Below the pieces are notes generated by a model. It was not told the origin of the DNA and did not search any database. It saw only the letters and a program-made list of their open reading frames with translations. 64,000 bases of DNA from Rhyacichthys aspro (taxonomy: Eukaryota; Chordata; Actinopteri; Gobiiformes; Rhyacichthyidae): positions 2,160,801 to 2,224,800 of the forward strand of contig CM072161.1 in assembly GCA_036850595.1 (NCBI GenBank), given 5' to 3'. This document shows, piece by piece, positions 12,725-26,042 of the stretch; the stretch's first letter is position 1; every line of letters starts with the position of its first letter. The position numbers were made by a program, and so were the translations under genes.

Positions 12725-13520
12725 AGATATGGAAGTCATGCACCGGAAACGAGAGTGGCTGGATGTCAGACTAAAAGAGATCCAGACAGGAATTTATGAT
12801 TTCTTTTAATGTCCAGACTGTCACAAAGCAGAAAAGTACAACACCAGGATAAACTTTATGAGTTATGTGTGAAGAAATAAAGACCCAATAGACAGCAAAA
12901 GTCCATGTCACATCCACCTCGCTCTATATCACCACAAATGTGTGAAAGGATGATGTTGATGGTATTTTGGTCTCAAAGCAGCTCACTAAAGCCACGTCTG
13001 ACAAGCGTTATTGATCTGTGGGCAGTTTAAATCCTGCAGCAGCCCCTCTTATTCTCCACAGACTGAGCACTATCGGCCGACGCATCTGTACCCTCCCAAA
13101 CTGAATTCTTCCTTTGTGAACAACTCCAGCCTCAGACAACTTCTCTTCATTCTCCAATCTGCCATCAGGACTTTACTGCAGCTCTGGATAAAGTCTAAAT
13201 CTCTGCTGTCAACCCAAACATTTCCTTCAAAAGCATTTCGCAGGGTTTAAAAATGAACACTGCCTTTTTAAAAGTGAATGAGGTGGATAATAAAAAGTAG
13301 TGTAATTGTATTTGACAGTGCCGGACACACTTAAACTGAACAGGGATGAAAACTTCGTACCTGTTTTTTGGTTATGACTCTACCACCATGTTTCCAGTTA
13401 AAGGTAAAGTCATATCAGGCATTATCGTTTAGAAAAAGGAGCTTTTTCTGTGAAGAATGAATTTAAACAGTATTAACTGTGCCCTTTTGTTTCTGGTAAA
13501 ATTTTTAGAGGTTATTACAT
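12725..13520. other. no gene seen (intronic)
   Basis: A short plus frame starting at 12720 reads MADMEVMHRKREWLDVRLKE and ends nine codons later. It has a coding-like texture but no start context or partner exon and is not called. Confidence 0.45.
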
Positions 13521-13524
13521 AAAT

Positions 13525-13577
13525 ATCAAATCAAATCAAAAACACTTTATTAATCCCTAGGGAAATTCAATCTCGGT
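13525..13577 (-). repeat. LINE 3' tail (gaatttccctagggattaataaag type)
   Basis: Read on the minus strand this gives gaatttccctagggattaat then aaagtg and a TTTGA-rich tail. It resembles the very common teleost LINE 3' end GAATTTCCCC..GGGATCAATAAAGT followed by a short tandem tail. Only the tail is present. The exact clade (CR1/Rex-like or RTE) cannot be fixed by eye. Confidence 0.6.
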
Positions 13578-13749
13578 GCTCTTCTAATCTTCATCTGCAA
13601 TAAGACTGAATAAATATTAAATAAAAATATTACCTGCTATATGCCCTCATACTCTCCAACTATCGTCATATCTCTAGGGAACCATTCGAGGTGTTCCAGC
13701 CAGATTTAAACCTTTCACGGTGTTGAATTAGCACTTTTTGAGTTTGAGT

Positions 13750-14585
13750 TTTTAAAGATCCTTTGGTTGCACCTGACTCCGGCTCACAGCTGCATTTGCT
13801 ACAGTTGACCACAGCATCCTCATCTCTGGCCTTAAGCACTGTGTGGGTGTGTGGTACAGTCCAGACAGGTGCTTCAGGGTCAACTTTGGTGGTTCCCCAA
13901 GGCCTAATATTTGGCCCAATTGTTTTTCCTTTGTATTTATTACCCTTTAGGTTTGTTATCTATCTGCATCTGAAGTGAATGATGGTAGTGCTTTAAAAAT
14001 GTTGTTGGATTGTTATGATGACATCAAAGCCTGGTTGGCCTTAAGCTTTTTAAACGTCATTATAAACATCAAGCCAAAACTAAGATCCCCTTGGACCATC
14101 TGTAGCAGCATGTTAAGTCTCTAGTGAAAGACCCAGGAGTAAAGAGGACTGTGATTTCAAAAAGCTTTTTCCAGCGAAGGATCCTGTCTAAAACACTTTT
14201 TAGATTTTAATGACTTTTTACATGCTTTTATCACCACTCACTTTGATTACTGCCACACGTTTTATTATGGAGAGAGCCAGACCTTAGTGTCTCAATCGCA
14301 GATGGTCCAAAATGATGCTGCATGACTTCCTATTGGAACCTGTAAACCAGACCATATCATCATAGTCCTGACCTCTCTTCACTAGCTTGATTTGACCCTT
14401 TTACAGCTCCATGTCCCTTCACGGTCAGCATATTGTCCTGTTTTATTTATGAATTGTTTCTACGGATTTGATTTATTTGATGTATTGGTATTTTATTGTC
14501 TTGTCTATTCTATATATCATACAGCACTTTGGTCAAACAGGTTGTTTCAAAATGTGCTTTAGAAATAAAGTTGAATTTGCTATAA
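13750..14585 (+). pseudogene. L2/Maui-type LINE reverse transcriptase remnant
   Basis: The plus strand encodes AFATVDHSIL, then GASGSTLVVPQGLIFGPIVF and LYLLPF, matching the RT palm region AFDTVDHxIL ... GVPQGSILGPxLFxLYMLPL of L2-clade elements. After a short deletion that removes the expected YADD catalytic motif, it resumes with DDIKAWLA, and degenerate pieces follow to the end. The 3' end (gcactttggtcaaacaggtt then gtgctttagaaataaagttg) matches L2 3' ends. The copy is 5'-truncated and full of stops. Confidence 0.8.
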
Positions 14586-14589
14586 ACAT

Positions 14590-15560
14590 TCATTTAAATA
14601 AACACTTTTTTTTTTTTTAGTTTAATATTTGAAAAAAGTGTATAGCAATATTTGTGTTCTGAACGTAATTGCTGTGGGAAGTAAACCTCTAATAGTGATT
14701 TGGCTCAAGTGGGTGAGAGAAGGAAGACATAATAGAAAAGACAAAATATTAACTATTATAACAGGGAAAAAATAGCGGAAATAATCCCTTTAAAAGTGCC
14801 TCTACAGCTCATTAGTTTCAGTCCACTAATGGTGCACATTCCACTAAAAGCTCATTAGGCTCAGGACCATAACAACAACAAGACCACAACCACTTCCAAA
14901 ACTGTTTTATGATTGTTGTTACCATGAATAATTCATGAATAAAACAAGAACTGTAAGTGTGATAGATTTAGCATAAACAATGTAAAGCTGTCAGCATAAA
15001 TAAACCATTTCAGTGATTTAGTAATTTAGTGATTTATGATGTGTGGTGTGTATGTGCCACTGAATTATTGACTGGAAATGGTCTGACTCCAAGTGTGTGC
15101 AGAGTCAATATACACAAGAGAGAGACTATACACTACAGGAAACAAGTCACTGCTTCAGACAATCCTTGATCTGTTTGTGTGTACCTCCACACTGAGAACT
15201 ATACACAGACTGTTTTGGGCCTTGTTGAGGCTGTCAGGAAAGGCATACAAATCAAAGCACAACAGTAAAAACCTGCACTAAAAGGGTGAAGGTCAAGGCT
15301 TGTTGCTATAGTAAACATAGAAATGACACTGATCCATATTAGCTTATGTAGCACATACGTGCAGCTTGAGGACTATGCAACATATTGAGCATTATTCGTT
15401 CCATCTGTTTATCGTAAACATCATTGTGCTTACAGTTGTTTTTCATTTATAGTCCAGAATTAAATTATACATCACACTACCCTGACTACTACTCACTCAC
15501 GACAATGCACTGCAGACCCTCACTACAGCTTGGTATTTTGCTAAAATAAAATCAAAATAT
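14590..15560. other. no recognised feature (intronic)
   Basis: AT-rich unique sequence with a short T run near 14610. Confidence 0.5.
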
Positions 15561-15564
15561 ATAG

Positions 15565-15860
15565 GGGTCACCAACACAGGCTCACAGGCACCAGGTTACC
15601 CACATGGACCACATGAGGTGCCCACGAGGAAAGGTCTAAAAATGGCAGTAGTCACCAATGACATACTGCATTTTCTTGCTGTTTTTGAGTTGATACAAAA
15701 ACAGTCAAACTCATCTGAGCCTTTTTACTGTTGGAGTTATTCTCTTCCTTGCAGTGTGATATCAATCACTTTGGCACGCTGTGACAGCTCTATACACCTG
15801 GAAACAAAGGTCACTTTTGGAAAACAGGAGGATCCCTCTAGTTCAGTTAGATCATGATTC
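15565..15860 (+). repeat. hAT-like dispersed repeat (ggggtcaccaacac type)
   Basis: The sequence ggggtcaccaacacaggctc followed by ggcaccaggttacccac and catgaggtgcccac resembles a dispersed fish repeat with a hAT-like end. No target-site duplication or matching 3' terminal repeat could be fixed, so the right boundary is approximate. Confidence 0.4.
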
Positions 15861-15864
15861 TCAA

Positions 15865-18800
15865 AGTTCACAGTGGCCAAGTGAGACTTATTGACCTGTG
15901 CTTGTTTCGGTTAATTCCAGCAGACTGTGTTCTTTTTACTCTTGGCATATTGCCATGAACCTTCCTCTGGAGTTGGCTAGTAGATATTATTGTCTAATCT
16001 ACTTTTGTTAACTTTTTTTTTAACTCTGTTAAAAACATACACTTATACAGTATTTTGATTCATATTTTTCATATAAATGAACAGGAAAACAGGAAACCCA
16101 TTCTTCTGCATGTGCATCTTTGTTTCAGAGAGAAATATAAAACTGTTTACTTGCTTTTTCTATACACTTATATGGTATATAGTGGCCTATAGTGTGAATG
16201 TTTTTCAATCATCTGTCACTAAAAGCCTCTGTGGGCAGTTGGATGAAAGAAGCCCACTCACAGCTGGATAAGGCCGCCTCACTAATTAGAACTAAAGTGT
16301 TGTTGCTGCAGCTGATGCTCACATGATTCTGACAAAGACTCACTTTCTTTGATGTAAATTGGATGAATTCCAGTAAAATGTCATTTAGGTAAGGAACAAA
16401 TGGTCAGAGTCTCCCTTTACAGTTATTATACTCTTCACCGAGAGGCGGTTATCCTTGTATCTTCCAGGATTCTAAGATGGAGCAGTTATTAGAAACACAT
16501 TCTGGCAGCGCAGCTCTGACAGGTGGTGACTACAGCTTAGCACCAGGTCAGATGCAGATGCTTAGTGGAAAATAGTCTCTCCAGAGACATGCACAGTTAA
16601 TAAATTCATCACTTCTATTACATAAAAAACCCCATAAGCCCATTTTAAGGGACACAAAGCATAGGTAACTTGATTTAAATAAAATGGAAGAGCATTAACA
16701 TAAGATTAAGGTTTGTTTACTAAATGCACAAATATTCCAGACACTTGCAACAGTTATATATAAATGTTCCCATAAATAGTAAAAAGAAGTAGGAGAATCA
16801 AAAGACCACTTTGTTTGGGTCCTATTGGTAGAAACATTCTATAACCTTCTACATGGTAAAGCCCCAATACCACAAATACAGCACATACTGCACACACATA
16901 AAGTAATTGTCAACCTTGTGACGCTGTGTTATTAAAGGCTTGGCCATCTGATGTGTTTCCTTGTCATTTACACTGTAAAATATCTAATAGTTTGTGATGA
17001 AAAAAAATATAACTGGACAATTGGTTGGAAAAAAGAACCCCACATGGATACATCATTCAAACGCTAAAAAACAGAAAATGACTGTAATCATCCTGAGGCG
17101 CGCTGTCAGAGACAAAACATCATCTCGGTTCATCTCCGGGCAGCTCTTGACCTCCTGCGCCTCATTCTGCCTCACCCCAACCACACTCAGCAGTGCCACA
17201 TGTTCTGACGTGATTGTTTCCATCCAAATGCATAGCTCCGCCACAAACGCGCATTTATACCCCTCTGTTCTATTAGATCAGTGCTCAGTGTGGTGAGCGG
17301 TTTGATGGGAAATACGGAGTAGTATGCCTCATCCATTTCCAGTGCAGACAGTTCCTAGCAACCAACAAGATTAGACTGTGGCTTTCTGCTGGGTTTGGCT
17401 CGAGCCTGAGAGCTGCCAGATACCACAATCACATTATACACACTTAATGCATACAGCACAACATGCACAAATACACAGGCCAACCAAAAAATTCACCATC
17501 TGGATTAAATGTTAAAATGTTATGACATAAAGCCAAAGTATGTTTAGTATATTTAACCAAATGATTTGATCAAAAACATCAACATAATTTAAGACTGCAA
17601 TACAATGTTACTGCATTCACACAGCACATTATGATACAGCAGGTTTTTATGAATTGGTAGGTTGCTTTTCAGTCATTTACTATGGTATCCGTATGTAATA
17701 GAGACAAACTAGAGACTAAAATTGACTAAAAGATCAAATTTTGCATGTATTTACTAAATTGTGGTCAGTATAATATATTTTGTATAAATTTAAACCTAAA
17801 AGTAAAAAAGTAAATAGTTTCTTTAAAAAAATGCATACCGTTTGAGAGCAGTCCCTATTTTGCCAACATAAGGCAGATAATTGCAATGAAATGTAAATCT
17901 GTTTATCTGGTGATATATTGTGTGACGTATCGTATAAGGAGATAAGAAAGTGATGGCAGACACGCCCGAGGTAGACTACAACTTTAGTCTTAAACCCAAC
18001 CTGAGCCTTCCTTTTTCTAAAAAAAGATTGGATGACTTAAAGAAAGTATTTGATGTTGTATGTATACATTTGGGGTGCACTCTGTTTTTTGTTTTTTTCT
18101 GTCTCACTTGTGTAGCTTTGATAGGGCGAAAGGCCAACTCAGATTGGATCTCACAAAGGAGCATAAAAGAGACTTAAGTTTGACCTAAAATCAAGCGATG
18201 AATAGATGTACTTTCACTCACCAAATGCAGTTGCTATAAGCTCCAGCTGCAGGCAACCTGTAAAATAAACGTAGAAAGTGAATAACAGATCCGTGCCGTT
18301 TTCTGTCCCATCTGTGGAGTCAGACTCTGCTCTGATCCGGTTCAGTCCAGAGCAGCCTGTCACTGTGCCATACATATTTATGCTACATACATCTTCATAA
18401 TGGAAAACAAGTAGCATAGCTTCATCATTCATAGCTCTCTCTGCAACAGATTCACAGCTGGACATTTCACCTCTTTGGAAAAAAAACATTTATTATTTTA
18501 GTTATGTTGTTCATCTTTTGGTGAAATGGATTGAAAACAGTCACAGTGTTTTGGGAACATGAGCGGTTGTTGTGTGGAGAGCCTGTTAAACCAGCTCATA
18601 TATAACATAGGTATTTTATATACATAAGCAGCGCAACCAATCTGGGCTGTAGAGGGAGATGGGGGCTGCACCAATACACATCATCTGCATGATTTTACAT
18701 AATGCTATTGTATTGATTAACATTTTGAAGCAGCTGATTTATGCAATGTAATGCAATTGTGTGTAAACCTTATAGGAATAATGTAAATACTGTAGGATCA

Positions 18801-19350
18801 CAGATATTACAAATTTAAGTTCCACACAGATACGTACATTATGCACACTCAACAGATCTAAACACCATTTTTTACAGCAGGAAACTGGCTCTCTGCCCTT
18901 TGGCCTATTCTTTCATGTTAAGTTGCTCATACTTTCATCATCAAACATTTTGGCATTCAATAGATGTTCACATAATGGCCTGCAGCTACAGGGAAATATA
19001 TCAGAGCCAAATGAAAGTGGGGACGGTGTCTGGGAGTCATCCATCACAACTGTACCTGCAGCCTCTGAGGACTCACCACACACACGTCCTAAGAGAGCCT
19101 CCACAGTGCAGGCTTAACATACCCTGTGTACGATAATATTGTCATCATGTGCCAAATGGTTTGTAATTACATTCACTTTTAAATGAGGATGGAGTCATGA
19201 TAATCTGTGAACAGCTGACAGTGTGAACACTTAACTGCTGTGTATTTTATTCAGTGAGAGATCTTAAAGACAAATGTGAAGCAGCACACTGTGTCACTGT
19301 GTACCCTTTCTTATTCACCTGGAATAACATTATTTATGATATCATGTAGC
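15865..19350. other. no gene seen (intronic)
   Basis: No repeat family recognised. 17090-17260 is GC-richer and open in both directions, without recognisable peptide. Confidence 0.5.

Positions 19351-19353
<3 letters not shown>

Positions 19354-19396
<43 letters not shown>
19354..19396 (+). repeat. (TA)n microsatellite
   Basis: About 43 bp of uninterrupted alternating AT, roughly 21 dinucleotides. Confidence 0.95.
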
Positions 19397-19397
<1 letters not shown>

Positions 19398-19399
19398 TG

Positions 19400-22300
19400 G
19401 GCCACAGGCGTCCCACAGCGTATTATAGAAACACATGAACAAGGCTGCTTATTTTGGATACTATACTTCTGTGTTATAACAGCTTGAGCTAAACTGCTAT
19501 ATATTCCATGCAACCTTATCTGCTTTTACACTTCCACACATTATTAATACGTTTTATCACATTTATTCATATAAAGGCTTCTCCTCAGCTTCAGAATGGT
19601 TCAAAGAAGTAGAGCCAGGATTTCATGTTTTGTGACTCACAAAGACCTTAAGACCTCCAGCCCAGACCTGAGCTTCACTGGTCCAGGCTCATTTTGCATG
19701 CTTTTGTCCAGGCCGTGTTTGCCATGTTTTGGGGCTTTTGTCTGAATTTCCGATTCCAAACACCACACCATTCCAAAACAAACAACCACCAGTCTGGACC
19801 ATGGGCTCACTGTGGACACCAGGGATCAGCTGTTTGCATCTAACAGCATTTCTGATTTTAGGTCTAACTCAGGGAGAGGAGTGGATTGGCATCAACAGAC
19901 CTAACTAACACTTAGCCAATGAAACTAATGTCCGAGACTGTTTTATTCTAATGTGGTGGACAGCGCAGTGACAAAACTGTTAACTGAGATCTTTTCCAGT
20001 GTACAGTCAATAGTAGTGCACTGATGGCTAACTTGAGGCGAGTCTAACATTGTAATCAACCAGTCTGACTAACAAGTATGATACATGTCAGAAGGTCCTT
20101 TGCTTTTGTAATTTCCTTCAGAGATGAGGTACACGTTTATACAACTGTCCCAACAGGTCCAACTCAGCTAGAGAAGAGGTCAATTTTTCTCTTCTGGACA
20201 TAATAATCTTTCCTCAAGATATTTATGAACTGAATTTTAAACTCATTGCTGTTTAGTTTTGTACTTTTTCACCTTATCTATTTCCACTGGGTTTGTTTAG
20301 AGATTATGTCAAGTCTCTGAGGGACAAGCTTAGATACAGAGAGAATGAGGTGTGGAGATGCCTCCAAAAACTCCAGATTCAAGCAGCAGGACAAGATGGA
20401 AACAGCCACTACTAAACTGAAAAACTGAATTGTATTAGCAGTATGTATGTATATTTTATGTGAGAACAAAAAAACAGCAGCCATATGCAATGTAATACAC
20501 AGTGCAGTGTCTTATCAAAGAACCTTGTCTAGCTGTTGTCAACACTGTCAACAGAATTCATGCGGTACGACTGCAAAAAGGAAGGAAACTCTCTCAGCGG
20601 CCCATCTAATCCTCGGGGATCCAAGAGTGAGCAGAGAGCAGGGTGGAAAAGATAACCAACCCCAGAGGGAAGCTGCCACTACCACCGATCCCACCCCCTC
20701 CGCTTTGTCCTCTTTTAAACACAAATAAAACGCAGGGGAAGTTTGCCAAGCCGGCCGCCAAACAGGGCTTTATCAGCAGCGGATTACTGCAGAACTTTGA
20801 CTGTCGACTCCGAAGGGATGATGGACTTTGTACGTGCCTCTTAAGTGGATTAACCCGGAGCGTATCATGACTGTGTTGTACTGACAGGGGTCTTCAAAGT
20901 CAGCGTTTTGTCCACCGCACCCAGTAGTCAATGTGACAGTTTAATCCTCGCTCGCTGAGAAGACAGAGAGGTGGTTGCATTTGAAAATTAACATCCTGAC
21001 AGTACTTTATGTCTTGTTAGGATAACAAACGGTGAAGCAGACATCACATTTCCAGGTATATCGCACCAATGCAATCAGTATCATAGTGAGCAATCAATCA
21101 GGAACCAAATCAGTTGGTGAATAGCAATTTGTTTTTCAGCAGACAAACTTTAATGCATTGACCACAGCAGGAAGTGATTCATTATATAACTTTGTCCAGA
21201 GTAATGTGGAATTGAAGTAGTTGGGAGATCTCAAAGGCCCAGAAGCAGTACGTCGGTGATCGCTGCGCCCCCTTGAGGAGTGGGTTAGTAATAGGCGTTG
21301 TACATGGGAGTATATTGGCAAGTGTGTGAACGAGTACATGTCGCAACACAGATGTGTACACATGGCTTACCAGCAAGTAGATCTCTGCCTTAAGCTGCGT
21401 AAACCCTCTGGTCTCTGTCCCTTTAAGACTCCGCTTCCAAACCTAGTGTGCTCTGATTGGTCAGTGGATCAGTGGCAACCAATAATGGGCTGGTCTGGTT
21501 TGAAATCATTTGTAACTCACAAAAAATAGTTATCGTCATCCTTGATAATGTGCATACTTCATTTGCCACAAAACACATATCATCCATCTTTAATCTTCAA
21601 ATGTGTCGTTTATCTCCCCGGATAGATCACAGAGATCACAGAGTCTCCTATTGGTGTTCATCTGTAAACATTATTCATATGAGTCTGCGTAGTGAAGAGG
21701 GGGTGTCAGGGGGCACAGGTTTGATGTATGCAGCTGTCTACTGGGGTAGTCTGAAAAAAGGAATAGGAGAGATTTTTAAAAAGTGTCAAAAAGGTTGTCG
21801 GTAAAGTCTGGGTGACGTGAAATGACCGCGTGTATAGCAATATGGCCCGTCCTCTACATAGTGTCATAAATAACTGCCTTTACACATAGAGAGAGAGTTT
21901 GAGAATGCCACTGCTGCATTGTCCTGAAAACAGTAAAAACAGCCCTCTTAATGAAAATAATGATGTCCCAGCTGGGTCCCAAACACATATTGGCTGTAGG
22001 CAACACATAGTGACAAGAACAACAACGAAAAAATACAAACTTCAAGTTCAACAGCAGAGGATATCTGTGCGAATATAGTTGCCTCGGGCTAGTGTTTGTG
22101 TTTTAATGTGATGGGCCCTTTGACACAATCTTTCACCTGTTCACAAAGATCCAAACACAAACAATTTCACCACAACAATAATGCATTTCTTTCTTGTGAA
22201 ATAACCAAAGAACAAGCCATAAACAGATTTATTAGGGCATAGTTTTATATTGACTGACAGACTGATGAATGAATACTGATGAATAACCAAACACAGTTGA

Positions 22301-24165
22301 TAGTGAATAGTTGGTATGTTATTTCAAAGGCCATGCATTATGCTTGAAGCGCTTTTACAGATTGTGTGGAGAAAACTATACAGAGTTTGACTTATGGCTA
22401 ATGTCGCTACAAGTCTCTGCTGAGCTCATTTTCTTCTGCTCACTCACTGACCACGCACATTTGGACGCTTGTTAAATGCATCTGTAGAGCCGAGGGGGGA
22501 ACACATTTAAATAAAACTAAAGACTTTCATTTATTCTCTGTAGGACCATCACCTCGCTGCAAGAAATAATTATACATGGTGACACCGAGGTCTGGGAGGG
22601 CATCATGAAGCCTGTGGATAAAAGAAGCCATTTCAGCAGGAGATACATGATCAAAAACAGATTAAACCAGCATTGTGGCAGTGCTGCGTGACATTTTTTA
22701 CAGCACATTTACCTGAGAACTGAGAAATGTGTCAGTGCAGGTCAATTTGAATCTACTTTTAACTCTGTCCTAAAGCGACCATGCAAGCTAAATGATGTAG
22801 ACTGGGGTTATCTGTCGTTTTATAAATAAATGACATTATATAATATTTGTGTTATTCTCTCTGGGGGAATAACTAATGCAGGGGACCCCAAGCTTTTTTT
22901 CACCCAAAAAATTTGTATATCATTTTACGAGACCTGGAGTCTGTCCAAACTTAAAGAAATGGTTGTAGCCTTGTCTTGTCAGTACAGAGCCGTAACAAGG
23001 AAAGATGTTTCTGTTGTAGAGAGGAGGCAGATTTTGAACCATCTTCTTTTATAAGCCAACCTGACTGGTGATAACTTCACATTTGGTCCATAAATTAAGT
23101 ACAAACAAGATAGGAGATAGTAAAGATAGTCCAAAAACACCCCCTATCCCATCTAAAAAAAACTATAGTATATTTGCCAGGCCAGGAGCAACGCCATTTT
23201 AGCTTACAATACAGTTATTATACAAAAGTAGAAGCTTTTTTTCTTTTTTCTGGAGCAGCTCTGGAGTAGCTGCTCTCTATCTATTCTACACAAAAAATTA
23301 TTCTGGTCCCTGTTGATTGTAGTTTGACTTCCACGATGCGGAACAAATTTGCATAGATTTAATTACCTCTGAATGCAACTGGATAGACACAAAACCAATC
23401 AGAATTCAGGGGCTGTACCAACAAACACAGTAAACCCCCTCTTTACTAATGCCATTTTAAAAACATACAATCAGAGAAACAAAGCATGAATTCTGCCCCA
23501 TTGCAGATAAATGGGTGATTTGTCAGGTAGGATTTATCTCAGTGGAAATAATAAATAGAAGAAAATGAATAGAGACAGGCTTAAAACATTAAAACACTTG
23601 TAAACAAATGACCAAAATGCATCCAGAATGTCAGTTTTTTCAGATTCTGAGCCTTCGTTTGGACTGTTCGCATTTTAAAATTGATAGTAGAGAGGAGAGA
23701 TGGAGAAAAGTAGTAGAATAGAATAATAGAAATTTCACCATATTTTAATTCCAAACGATTGGCCATTGACCGTAGAGTTCATGATAAAACTGTGCATTTT
23801 TTCAGTGTCTAAATATCTAATTATCATGCAAAGCTAGAAATGTAATAGAGTAATTTCACTCATTTACAATGCATTTACCTACAGTTAATGCATTTTAAAA
23901 AAATACCACCATTCAAGTTCTTTTTGGTTTTGATTGGTTTATGTTCAAGTTAGCTCTGTTGTGTCAAATCCTCTGTTTATCAGTTCAGCTCTGATTCCCA
24001 TTTCACACACTATTTTTGTCCTACAGTTAGGATCGTAATCTGCTAAATGAGATTTTCCAAAGGAGCGAGGGGTTACACAAGGTTATCATGTGAGGAATGG
24101 ACCTGACATGTTTCCCTGACATGAAAAGAGATGATAGGAACAAAGCTGTTTGAAGCTAAATGACT
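19400..24165. other. no gene seen (intronic)
   Basis: 20570-20880 is a GC- and CpG-richer block. 21240-21800 includes ctctgattggtcagtgg and a 115-codon plus frame with no recognised domain. 22878 (caggggaccccaagcttttt) looks like one end of a hAT-type repeat without a partner end. Confidence 0.5.
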
Positions 24166-24170
24166 GGTGT

Positions 24171-24363
24171 ATTCATCTTTTAACTCATTCACAGTTATAA
24201 ATACGTTACATTTGCCCCACTTATTGTCCTCATTAACATGTAAATGTAGGCAGCCATGATCTACAGAACCTAATTATTGGCTCTGCAGGTCATCAGTTAC
24301 CTTCAGCAGCCAGGCTCGGTTAATTCACTTGTTCTAGACTGGTTTTGGTTGAACTTGTTTGTT
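24171..24363 (+). repeat. left arm of a large inverted repeat
   Basis: This 193-bp arm is about 95% identical to the reverse complement of 24607-24800, with a 243-bp spacer. Shared landmarks include attcatctttta, cacagttataaatacgttac and gttctagactggtttt. It is probably a partial copy of the dispersed repeat that forms the right arm, inserted in the opposite direction. Confidence 0.9.
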
Positions 24364-24429
24364 TCTTACATTCAGACAAATCTGAGTTAAGATTGTGTAT
24401 TTGGCATTTCTTAGAGGCTTTCAATTCAA

Positions 24430-24800
24430 TTAGATTTCAATCTTAATTGTCTCAAAGGGCTTAACAAAGACAAGGCAGCAAATATACAAACCCCTCTCCT
24501 TAGGCCCTCCATCAGGGTGGGGAAAAACTCAAAAAAACACAGCCATGGGAAAAAGAGAAACCTCAGGGAGAACCACAGAAGGAGAGATCCACTTGGTTCA
24601 AAAGGAACAAAGAAGTTCAACTAAAACCAGTCTAGAACAAGAACTGATCAACAGAGCCTGGCTGCTGAAGGTAACTGATGACCTGCAGAGCCAATAATTA
24701 GGTTCTGGAGATCATGGCTGCCCACATTTACATGTTAATGAGGACAATAAGTGGGGCAAATGTAACGTATTTATAACTGTGAATGAGGTAAAAGATGAAT
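24430..24800 (+). repeat. right arm of the inverted repeat within a dispersed fish repeat
   Basis: The segment starts near ttgtctcaaagggcttaac and contains ggtggggaaaaactc, cctcagggagaaccacagaa and ggagagatccact, which resemble a widespread teleost repeat. Its last 194 bp (24607-24800) pair with the left arm. No transposase or terminal repeat was identified. A minus-strand frame at 24426-24620 is part of this repeat and not a gene. Confidence 0.65.
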
Positions 24801-25914
24801 TAAGAAGAAAGAGGTTTTGCTTTCTTCTCTTCATGAGGGCTATGAATCCTCTTGGATCTTGACACCATTCATAATTGTGATTTCTTCATTGATTTTAATA
24901 TTGCCAATTTGAGCTGATTAAGAGTCATGTGACAAAGCCAGTCTCTGTCCGTTTCCAAATAGGATGCTTCCTCGACAAGACTTTTTTTTTAAAAGAATCC
25001 ACATCATCACCTCCTGCTGAAGGCGTGTTCCAATCCCATGTCACTATCCATTTTTTCATTTACAAATAAATGAGTAAAGTAGGCGATGAACTCATGATAT
25101 GCACTTTCAGAAGTTACTCACATGTGACATATGTTCAGCTCCAGTTTACCAGACGTAGTTCCTTTTTTGTGAGTCACATGTCAGTATTAAACATGCAATA
25201 ATAGCCTATGATGCTTGGTTGTATTTTTTTTTTTTTTCATTATTTTCATTTCTTGATGCATGCTGATATTTAATAATTATTATAATAATTATTATAAAAT
25301 ATTAAAATAACAACTTGAAAAAAGAAAAAAGAAACCTAAAACAATAACACATTTTCATTAGAAGTGTGATTTATTTTGAAAAAAGCATGCCATTTCAAAG
25401 CTTCTTCCAACGATGCTCACGTGGAGGTAAACAGTACTCTGAAGGAAGGATCCTGATTGGGAAACTCTCTGTATTGATAGTCATAGTTTATTCTAGTTGC
25501 TCAGTGAATGCAACAGAGCCAATAGAACTATAGTGACTGGTGTGCATCTCTGGTTAAGGCAAACAAATCATTTTTCCCTCGTCCCCTGAGAGCCTCACTC
25601 TAATGAGACAAACATAATGGGACGCTGAGGCAAAGCATGCAATCTAATTGTTCATCCAAGCACTGCATGAGCATACAAATTAACACTTGGCCAATTTGTG
25701 CCTCGTGGGACTCCGCCTGATTCGGATCCACGGCTGAAGCAACACACAGTAACATCCTCATGCCTGTGTCATGAGTGTTTTTATTAGCCGTTCAAAGGAA
25801 GGGCCATGTTGTGGTTAATTGTGTGGATCCCAGGAACAGTAGCAGCCCACCCAGCAATGGCTAATGAAGACAATGAAAGATGTAGAATCGCATTATTGAG
25901 AGAGACAAGACTGG

Positions 25915-26042
25915 AGCCCTGCGATGAACTGGCCACTGTCCAGGGTGTAGGGTGTATCCCGCCTAAGGCCCAAAGCTGCTGGGATAGGCTCCAGCCACCC
26001 CAAAAATGGGACTAAGTGGTAGAAAATGAATGAATGAATGAG
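25915..26042 (+). repeat. L2-type LINE 3' tail
   Basis: ccctgcgatgaactggccac, then tgtccagggtgta, gggataggctccagcc and a GAAT-rich tail, matching the very common fish L2-family 3' end (gcgatggactggcgacctgtccagggtgtaccccgcc ... gggataggctccagc). The copy is heavily 5'-truncated. Confidence 0.8.

Noticed and set aside
12720..12808. Short frame MADMEVMHRKREWLDVRLKE beside the hairpin
   Set aside because: Fewer than 30 codons, no splice or start context and no recognised homologue.
21457..21804. 115-codon plus frame
   Set aside because: No domain, poor coding texture and no exon signals. Possibly within an unrecognised repeat.
22878..22910. hAT-like left end (caggggaccccaagcttttt)
   Set aside because: No matching right end or target duplication was found, so no element could be delimited.
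25806..26015. 69-codon frame with an apparent start
   Set aside because: Its second half is the L2 3' tail and its first half has no recognisable content.
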